Assembly (NCBI GenBank): GCA_026996895.1
Contig: JALWJX010000065.1
Location: 1-52,411, forward strand
Length of the DNA stretch: 52,411 nucleotides
Direction of reading: 5' to 3'
Source: Candidatus Kapaibacterium sp.
GTDB taxonomy: Bacteria > Bacteroidota > Ignavibacteria > Kapaibacteriales > WFXC01
The translations under genes and the position numbers were made by a program. Below the pieces are notes generated by a model that was not told the origin of the DNA, ran no database searches, and was given only the letters and a program-made list of their open reading frames with translations. Shown in pieces: positions 46,643-52,411 of this stretch; position 1 is the first letter of the stretch; each line of letters opens with the position of its first letter.

Positions 46643-47830
46643 TTCCAGCAGGGTTATTTCTGGCGGTACGCCCGTGCGCAGCGGAAAGAACGTTGTACCC
46701 AATCCAGCGTTGACGTAAAGCATTTGTCCTCCCGAATCTGCGTACAACCCCTGCACATATCGGAATACCAGGTGCGCAGGATTGAGTGTCACCACGCCCA
46801 GTGGAAGCGCCAATTGTCCTCCGTGAGTATGACCAGCAAGCATCAGTGCAATAGGTGCTTTTCCACGCACCGCTTTATCCCAGTACGATGGCGTATGTGC
46901 CAGCAAAAGAGCAAAGGTGTTTTCTGGCACTTCTTTCATTGCTTTTGGGAGATCTCCAAAGTACTGTCCTGTTCCGGTGTTGTCAGTTCCAACGATGGCA
47001 AGGCGCTCTCCGGATCGTTCCAGCACATCCGCTTCGTTCACCAGCAAATGGACGCCGGCTTCTCGGATGATCTCCTTGAGCTGCTGATGATCCTCACTGC
47101 TCATATAGTGATCGTGGTTGCCCAGACACCCGTAGACTCCCAGAGGAACCCGAAGCTGACGGAAGAGCGGGAGCAGCGGCTCCAGTTCCCGGGGATCAAA
47201 ATTCACCCAATCACCGGTAACAACCACCAGATCTGGTTGCAGGGCGGCAATACGCTCAAAAACTGGCTGGAAAAAATCGAGCGGATCAGGGAAAGAGCCG
47301 ACGTGCAAATCGGAAATCTGAACAATCCGCAGAGGAGCAAAAGCCGCTGGTAGATCTGCAAAATGGAGCGTGCGACGTTGCACCTGCACATTGTACGTCG
47401 TCCGGGCTGCCCCAACGGCTGCAACGATGTAGGGATAACCAGCAGCAATTGCCAGCGTTCCCTGCAGTACCGATCGCCGCTGTGCAGAAAATGACAATGC
47501 CGAAGGCTTCCACCACCGCCGCACTATGGAAACCAGCCACCATCCCAGGGCAACTGGCAACTTCGGCAAATACCAGAAAGCAAGCAACAGGGTAACGCCA
47601 AACATTACGGGCGAACTGGAGGACACCCATCGCCGAATGATTAGAGCAGCGAGAAACAGGACGGGCATTCCATAGATGCACCAGCGAAAAAGCCGCCCTA
47701 TCCACGAATGCTGGAACTGCCGGAAACGCTCACACAACTGTCGGTACAGAAACCGATCCAGAAACACCAGCACTCCTATCACCACAAGCACAAACACAAC
47801 AAACAGAATGCGCACCATCGATTGTTGCAA
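46625..47830 (-). CDS. Membrane-anchored metallophosphoesterase (YkuE/YaeI-like)
   Basis: 401 residues. Three or so N-terminal membrane helices (about 6-24, 50-66, 74-98) and a hydrophobic stretch near 120-145 precede a calcineurin-like phosphoesterase domain that should face the periplasm. The metal motifs are QISDLHVGS, VVTGDWVN, GNHDH, LLLAHTPSYWDKA and AGHTHGGQ. Relatives include lipid A or UDP-diacylglucosamine pyrophosphatase-type enzymes and YkuE; the substrate is not readable. A TTG start at 47830 is supported by a perfect GGAGG at 47843-47839, eight bases upstream, whereas the ATG at 47818 is badly spaced. A ghost copy of its own tail lies downstream. Confidence 0.87.
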   Translation of the reverse strand: MQQSMVRILFVVFVLVVIGVLVFLDRFLYRQLCERFRQFQHSWIGRLFRWCIYGMPVLFLAALIIRRWVSSSSPVMFGVTLLLAFWYLPKLPVALGWWLVSIVRRWWKPSALSFSAQRRSVLQGTLAIAAGYPYIVAAVGAARTTYNVQVQRRTLHFADLPAAFAPLRIVQISDLHVGSFPDPLDFFQPVFERIAALQPDLVVVTGDWVNFDPRELEPLLPLFRQLRVPLGVYGCLGNHDHYMSSEDHQQLKEIIREAGVHLLVNEADVLERSGERLAIVGTDNTGTGQYFGDLPKAMKEVPENTFALLLAHTPSYWDKAVRGKAPIALMLAGHTHGGQLALPLGVVTLNPAHLVFRYVQGLYADSGGQMLYVNAGLGTTFFPLRTGVPPEITLLELRSPV

Positions 47831-47996
47831 TACGTTTGCCTCCTGTTATGCTTTACAATGCCAACAAACGAACAAGTCTTTCCTTCCCTGTATCCTCTGG
47901 CTCAGCCTCCGAAAAATATTCCAGCAACAGCACAGCGTTGTTCCTGCCCACTCCTTTTCAGCATCTTCGCTAAACCGCAAACCTATAGAACCCTTG

Positions 47997-50519
47997 CTAT
48001 GCTATACCGTACGCATCAACATCGATGGTGTGGCGCACGGCGGGAGTTCCGTATTTCTGATGGTACTGATGGAGCGCCGCGCTGAGAATATGCTGGAGCT
48101 GCGTACCGGTAGGATCAACGTCTTTAAAATTTTTGATAGCGAGGAATCGCCGGTAGTAGCCGCGCAACCGGGCAATAGGTGGGACTGCCGGACCCAGCAC
48201 TTCCAGCGCTCGATGTTTCCGCGGTAACAACAATGCCATTCGATGTGCCGCCTGATGCACTTTTTCCTCATCCTTTCCGCTGAATTCAATCAACACAAAG
48301 CGTGTAAAGGGAGGATAATGCGCTTCCCGGCGCAGTTGGAGCTCATCATTGTAAAACAACTCATAACTCTGTGCCTGCACAGCCCGGATCACCGGATGAT
48401 GAGGATGCATTGTCTGGATTACAACTTCACCCGGTGCATCACCTGTGCGCCCCGCTCTTCCTGCTACCTGCATCAGCAACTGGAACGTACGCTCAGCGGC
48501 GCGGAAATCGGGAAGATAGAGCTGGACATCGGCATTGATCACACCGACCAGCGTGACGTGCGGAAAATCCAGTCCCTTTGCAATCATTTGCGTCCCCACC
48601 AGAATGTCCACTTCGCGCCGGGCAAACGCCTGGAGCACCTGCTGCAACTTCGTCCGGGTTGCCACTGCGTCCAGATCGACCCGCTGAATATTTGCCTGCC
48701 TTCCGTATTGCTGTAGCAACTGTCCCAGTTCTTCCTCCACCCGCTGTGTACCCCTGCCGACCAGCCGCATTTCCGTCCCACATTTCGGACACTGCCACTC
48801 CACGGGCTGCGTATAGCCACAGTAGTGACATCGCATCTGCTGGCGGAATTTGTGATACGTGAGCGCCACGGTACAGTGGGGACATTGAGGAATGTACCCG
48901 CATTCCGGACACTCCAGCCACGAAGCAAATCCGCGGCGATTCTGGAGCAGAATCACGCCCTGCCGCTGCTCTATGCGTTCCAGAATTTTTTCCAGCAAAA
49001 CGGTTGAAAAGGACCCCAGCACTTTTTTCATCCTCCACGCCTGCCGCATATCCACCACAGCGATTGCCGGCAATTGCGCCTGCTCCACTCGCTGGCGAAT
49101 TTCCAGCAAATGGTATTTCCCCGTCTGAGCGTTGTACATACTCTCCAGCGACGGCGTAGCAGATCCCAGCACCACCACCGCTTTTTCCAGACTTCCCCGT
49201 ACTACTGCACAATCGCGGGCGTGATACCGTGGTGACGGTGCCACCTGCTTGTACGACGGATCGTGCTCCTCATCGACGATAATGATGCCCAGGTTTGGCA
49301 ACGGTAAGAAAATGGCGGACCTGGTACCGACCACAACTTTTGCCTCTCCTCGCCGCACGACCTGCCACACATCATAACGCTCTCCCGCTGACATCCGGCT
49401 ATGGAACACCGCTACAGTTTCCGGGAAAGCACGACGGAAGCGCTCAACCAATTGCGGTGTAAGCGAAATCTCCGGCACTAAACACAGAGCCGTCTTGCCC
49501 CGATCCAGCGCTGTTCGAATGGCGTGAAAATACACCAGCGTTTTGCCACTCCCTGTCACTCCATACAGCAAAAAAGTTTTAAATTCTTTCCGTTGCAGTG
49601 CTTCACAGATGCGCTCCTTCGCGTGCTCCTGTTCCACGGTCAGTGGCAACTGTGCTTCATCTTTTGGTGCTAACTCCGGCGCCGTTGGCTGATCAGTTGT
49701 GCGAAGTATTCCCGCTTCGTACTCCACGACATACCCTTTGTCCTCTAAGGCTTTGATCGCTGCATAGGAACCGCCCACTTCCCGGATCAAATCTCCAATA
49801 AACACCGGTTCATCAGGCTGGTGAAGTTGCTTGAGATAAAGCGCGCTGAGCAAGAGCGCCTGCTTCGGCGCTTTCCGCTCGACTTCTTCCAGCACTCTGC
49901 GAAATTGATCCGGATCTTCCAGCAAACCGGGAGCTAAGCTCACCGCTTTCTGACGCTTCGGCTGTGCCTGCGACTGCAATTGCTGCTCTCGGCGAATCCA
50001 GCCCATTTCCTCCAGTACTTCCAGCACTGTATGGAGTCCTCCTTTCCCAACAGTGCGTTCGAGAAATCGAACGGACACTCCCTGTGGATGGTGAAGCAGT
50101 GCCTCCAGTACGGCTGCCCGCCGCGGCGCTCGCTGCCGCAACTGCTGAAGTTCTTCCTCACCGATCGGACGCGTCGGTGTCACCCGCAACACGGTTTCCG
50201 GCGTCATTCCCTGCGGCAAAGCTGCTTTTAATACTTCACCCCACGAAGCAAAGTAATAGTCTGCCATCCAGCGGGTAAACCGGAGCAGCGAGGGCGAAAA
50301 GATTGGTGCTTCGTCCAGCACTTCCAGCACAGGCTTGATCACCGCTTCTTCAACCGCAGGCTGCTGCACAATTTCCACAATGACCCCTGTCAATTGACGC
50401 TTTCCAAAGGGCACCAAAACCCGACGACCCACAAGCGGTGACTCTCCAGCCGACTGGTCCTCCAACCGATACGTAAACAATCGCGGTGCCGGAATAGGCA
50501 GTGCCACATTCACGTACAT
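47997..50519 (-). CDS. priA: Primosomal protein N' (replication restart helicase PriA)
   Basis: 840-residue superfamily-2 3'-to-5' DNA helicase that reloads the replisome at collapsed forks. It has an N-terminal DNA-binding domain (VNVALPIPAPRLFTYRL, GRRVLVPFGKRQLTGVIV), Walker A GVTGSGKT, the DEEH box (IIIVDEEHDPSYKQ) and VVLGSATPSLES. The zinc-binding insertion has eight Cys: CPECGYIPQCPHC, CHYCG and CPKCG. LVGTQMIAKGLDFPHVTLVGV and QVAGRAGR follow. The ATG at 50519 is preferred; a TTG directly before it is the alternative. It is divergent from the EPSP-synthase-like gene across 80 bases. Confidence 0.96.
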   Translation of the reverse strand: MYVNVALPIPAPRLFTYRLEDQSAGESPLVGRRVLVPFGKRQLTGVIVEIVQQPAVEEAVIKPVLEVLDEAPIFSPSLLRFTRWMADYYFASWGEVLKAALPQGMTPETVLRVTPTRPIGEEELQQLRQRAPRRAAVLEALLHHPQGVSVRFLERTVGKGGLHTVLEVLEEMGWIRREQQLQSQAQPKRQKAVSLAPGLLEDPDQFRRVLEEVERKAPKQALLLSALYLKQLHQPDEPVFIGDLIREVGGSYAAIKALEDKGYVVEYEAGILRTTDQPTAPELAPKDEAQLPLTVEQEHAKERICEALQRKEFKTFLLYGVTGSGKTLVYFHAIRTALDRGKTALCLVPEISLTPQLVERFRRAFPETVAVFHSRMSAGERYDVWQVVRRGEAKVVVGTRSAIFLPLPNLGIIIVDEEHDPSYKQVAPSPRYHARDCAVVRGSLEKAVVVLGSATPSLESMYNAQTGKYHLLEIRQRVEQAQLPAIAVVDMRQAWRMKKVLGSFSTVLLEKILERIEQRQGVILLQNRRGFASWLECPECGYIPQCPHCTVALTYHKFRQQMRCHYCGYTQPVEWQCPKCGTEMRLVGRGTQRVEEELGQLLQQYGRQANIQRVDLDAVATRTKLQQVLQAFARREVDILVGTQMIAKGLDFPHVTLVGVINADVQLYLPDFRAAERTFQLLMQVAGRAGRTGDAPGEVVIQTMHPHHPVIRAVQAQSYELFYNDELQLRREAHYPPFTRFVLIEFSGKDEEKVHQAAHRMALLLPRKHRALEVLGPAVPPIARLRGYYRRFLAIKNFKDVDPTGTQLQHILSAALHQYHQKYGTPAVRHTIDVDAYGIA

Positions 50520-50599
50520 CAAGCTGGCTGCTCTTCCTTCAACAAACCCTGCTGCTTAGCGTCAGTAACGTTTTCAAAATAAAATTCGTCTCCAGAGCA

Positions 50600-51937
50600 A
50601 TGGACATCCAGATACGCACCGCTGTTCCCTTCTCACCAACGCCGCTGCCACCAGATGAAGATTTTGCTCTTGCCACTGCCGTTGCTGCGCTGTATTATCG
50701 GGGAACAACGCAACTATCGCCCGTGCCGCAAACACCTGCTTTTCACCGACTCATTACAATCTTTGAGCAATGTGGCGTGGACATTGACAAGGGATCCGAT
50801 TATCTGGAGATTACCAGCAGCGGTCGTCCACGCTTCGCTCCGAAGTCGCTCCGGATCGATGGTGGTGACCACTCACTGCTACTCCGCATCCTGCTGGGCA
50901 TTTTCGCATCACATCCATTCCCCGTGCGGATTGAAGCCAGCGGCACTGCCCGCCGACGTTCGCTGCACCTTTTGATCACCGCTTTGCAGCAAATGGGCGT
51001 CAGCGTCACTGCTAATCGATACTTCGCTCCGCCACTGACAATTTATGCTCCCGACACTTTATCTCCGATCGAACTTCATCATCCTTTGCCAACCTTTCGC
51101 CACCGCTTTCCAGTAGCATTAGCCGCTCTCTGCGCTTCAGATCGCTCACACATCACTGAGCCACAATGGCGACAGTTGTGGGACGTACTGCTTCTGCCCG
51201 GCGTTGTCGTTCAGCAGGAAGCAAAGAATGCTGTTGTTTTTACCATCAATCCTTCAGTCGATGCACCAGCATCCTCCTTGCAACTACCAGCCGATTTGCG
51301 ATTGTCAAACTTCGCCCTCACGCTCGGATTGCTCCGCCGCCACCAGTTTTCCCTGCCCCGGCAACTCTGCTGCACAGCTTCGGATTCACTGCTGGAATTT
51401 CTCTGCACCACCGAGCAGCTTCAAATGGACTGTCCACACTGCGATCCAGCAACTCTCCAGATGCCCGCATTACCCATTTACCAGGTGACCATCGACCCGG
51501 CACAGCTTCACCTCCATCCACAGGAAGTGTCGCCATCGCCGTACTTCCATCGCTACACTCTTCCCTTTTTCACCATCCTCTGCGCATTCTTTCGCCACCC
51601 CTTTCATCTACGAAATGCCGTCGATCTCCGGCAAATGCAGAGTGACTGGATTGCTGCAATCGTCGATGGGCTGGCAGGATTTGGTGCGGACATCGAAGAA
51701 GAAGCGGATGGGTTTATCCTTCGTCCATCCAATTTACATGGTGGTGCTGTCGACTGCTCTGGTGATGAAACCATTGCGCTGGCGTTTTTATCCCTTGCGA
51801 TGGCAATTGGCGATAATTCGTGGCTGTACAACGTTCCGGATACTGCTCGTATCCGCTGGATTCTCAAACATTTTCCAGATGCGCAGAGCACGAGTCCCGA
51901 TGCTCCTTCGTCTCCAGCCGTCCACGTGTTTGACTAA
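50600..51937 (+). CDS. EPSP synthase-fold protein (AroA-like) lacking catalytic residues
   Basis: 445 residues that follow 3-phosphoshikimate 1-carboxyvinyltransferase throughout: SLRIDGGDHSLLLRILLGIFA corresponds to the gNSGTTmR segment. The late FGADIEEEADGFILRP corresponds to LGAEVEETEDGLII, preceded by RQMQSDWIAAIVDGL for lRvKESDRlaA. But the diagnostic residues have changed: PGDKS-x-S-x-R reads PPDEDFALA, NSGTT reads GDHSL, the GDxSLRxRPM motif reads GTARRRSLH, and KESDR reads MQSDW. Binding of shikimate-3-phosphate and PEP should thus be lost. It may be a divergent aroA of unusual chemistry or a repurposed paralogue. It begins 80 bases from priA and ends 14 bases before the protease gene, probably one transcript. 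Confidence 0.7.
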   Translation: MDIQIRTAVPFSPTPLPPDEDFALATAVAALYYRGTTQLSPVPQTPAFHRLITIFEQCGVDIDKGSDYLEITSSGRPRFAPKSLRIDGGDHSLLLRILLGIFASHPFPVRIEASGTARRRSLHLLITALQQMGVSVTANRYFAPPLTIYAPDTLSPIELHHPLPTFRHRFPVALAALCASDRSHITEPQWRQLWDVLLLPGVVVQQEAKNAVVFTINPSVDAPASSLQLPADLRLSNFALTLGLLRRHQFSLPRQLCCTASDSLLEFLCTTEQLQMDCPHCDPATLQMPALPIYQVTIDPAQLHLHPQEVSPSPYFHRYTLPFFTILCAFFRHPFHLRNAVDLRQMQSDWIAAIVDGLAGFGADIEEEADGFILRPSNLHGGAVDCSGDETIALAFLSLAMAIGDNSWLYNVPDTARIRWILKHFPDAQSTSPDAPSSPAVHVFD

Positions 51938-51951
51938 ACAGGGTGCTCAAA

Positions 51952-52411
51952 ATGGCGCACTTTCTGCTGCTGAGCGCAATGTTCATCCTTGTCTCCTGTT
52001 CTGCTCAAAACCACGCCGATCGATCTGCGCATGCCAGCTTTGTGGATTCGGGAACCAATACGGACCACAGCGTAGCTGCTGCACTCCCGGCTCAAATCAC
52101 TGCTTCTCGAGAAACGGCAATTACCCAGGCAGTCCAGCGATGTCAGGCTGCTATTGTTGGCGTCAATGTCCTGGCAGTTCGATCGGTCATCCGTTCCCTG
52201 GTTCCCCGTGAATTTCAAGACCTTTTTCCCGCTCCCTGGTTCGGCTTCCGTGACTGGATGGAGGTTGAATCGGTCGGCTCTGGCTTTCTCATTTCCGAAG
52301 ATGGCTACATTCTCACCAATGCGCACGTGGTGGAAAATGCTACGAAAGTTGTAATCACGATGACTGATGGGACAAAACACCAGGCAGAAATCGTTGGTGT
52401 GGATCCAGTAA
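51952..52411 (+). CDS. HtrA/Deg-type serine protease, lipoprotein (cut by window edge)
   Basis: The first 153 residues are visible. The lipoprotein signal MAHFLLLSAMFILVSC has lipobox LVSC. A short linker leads to the start of a trypsin-like domain: ITQAVQRCQAAIVGVNVLAV, a loop resembling the LA loop (FQDLFPAPWFGFRDW), VGSGFLISEDGYILTNAHVVENATKVVITMTDG with the catalytic His in TNAHVV, and AEIVGVDP. The catalytic Asp, Ser and any PDZ domains lie beyond the right edge. A periplasmic quality-control protease anchored to a membrane is expected. The start lies 14 bases after the EPSP-like gene. Confidence 0.9.
   Translation, partial: MAHFLLLSAMFILVSCSAQNHADRSAHASFVDSGTNTDHSVAAALPAQITASRETAITQAVQRCQAAIVGVNVLAVRSVIRSLVPREFQDLFPAPWFGFRDWMEVESVGSGFLISEDGYILTNAHVVENATKVVITMTDGTKHQAEIVGVDPV

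Noticed and set aside
46604-47353. 249-codon plus-strand frame opposite the metallophosphoesterase
   Set aside because: The minus strand has the full metal motif set; this frame has no recognisable domain.
47978-47985. TAGGTTTG (minus), a possible promoter for the metallophosphoesterase
   Set aside because: 148 bases from the start and no -33 box; may be chance.
1-52411. Search by eye for tRNA, rRNA, CRISPR repeats, insertion sequences and att sites
   Set aside because: No cloverleaf, conserved rRNA segment, regular repeat array, transposase or integrase was seen in the gaps.

Overview
This window comes from the chromosome of a bacterium that looks like a member of the Bacteroidota/Chlorobiota (FCB) lineage, probably from a deep branch and possibly thermophilic. 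I infer this from a GWxTD-domain lipoprotein-like protein, a PD40/CarboxypepD-reg/OmpA envelope protein of the PorE type, a short-chain-type L-threonine dehydrogenase, DUF6263-like exported proteins, and several upstream boxes matching the Bacteroidota -7 element TAnnTTTG. Gene density is high, genes sit on both strands in short operons, and many neighbours overlap by 1-100 bases. No rRNA, tRNA, CRISPR array, transposase or integrase was seen.

Layout. 1-2242 (minus): heat-shock block of two Hsp20 chaperones and the N-terminal 406 residues of DnaK, which runs off the left edge. 2557-8927: copper-exporting P-type ATPase (plus), an NFACT/RqcH-like ribosome-quality-control protein overlapping its end in antisense (minus), and methylmalonyl-CoA mutase large subunit (minus). 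9062-13765 (plus): amino-acid metabolism, with threonine dehydrogenase, a YyaL/SPATA20-like protein, proline dehydrogenase and a YjbQ-family protein. 13943-18778 (plus): an orphan chemoreceptor with its own promoter and terminator, then an outer-membrane beta-barrel protein and a PorE-like OmpA protein. 18768-22625 (minus): compact operon accD - arginase - dihydroorotate dehydrogenase - RNase Z. 22761-28927 (minus): a zinc-ribbon/helical-repeat protein translationally coupled to an 1810-residue protein that fuses four glycosyltransferase modules and a TPR tail, apparently a one-gene glycan assembly line.

29073-35085 is the most accessory-looking part: a short-chain dehydrogenase, then a convergent pair made of a CD-NTase/OAS-fold protein with two catalytic acids missing and a 1454-residue P-loop ATPase with a very long coiled-coil body. 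The ATPase gene has stretches of only about 38% G+C and a palindromic operator-like site upstream. This pair is my best candidate for an undescribed system. 35344-43824 (plus) returns to core functions: sucD with a histone-like Lys/Ser tail, ndk, a degenerate Nudix protein that lacks an obvious start, two exported DUF6263-like proteins, a GAF/pseudo-GGDEF membrane protein and RNase R, mostly overlapping and so probably co-translated.

43904-52411: GWxTD protein whose signal peptide is encoded inside the end of rimO, rimO, a metallophosphoesterase followed by an eroded duplicate of its own gene tail, and priA (all minus). Then, on plus, an EPSP-synthase-fold protein without the catalytic residues, and the N-terminal part of an HtrA/Deg-type lipoprotein protease cut by the right edge.

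A recurring theme is the catalytically emptied paralogue: the NTase, Nudix, GGDEF and EPSP-synthase folds all lack key residues here. All assignments are from reading the sequence; no database search was possible.
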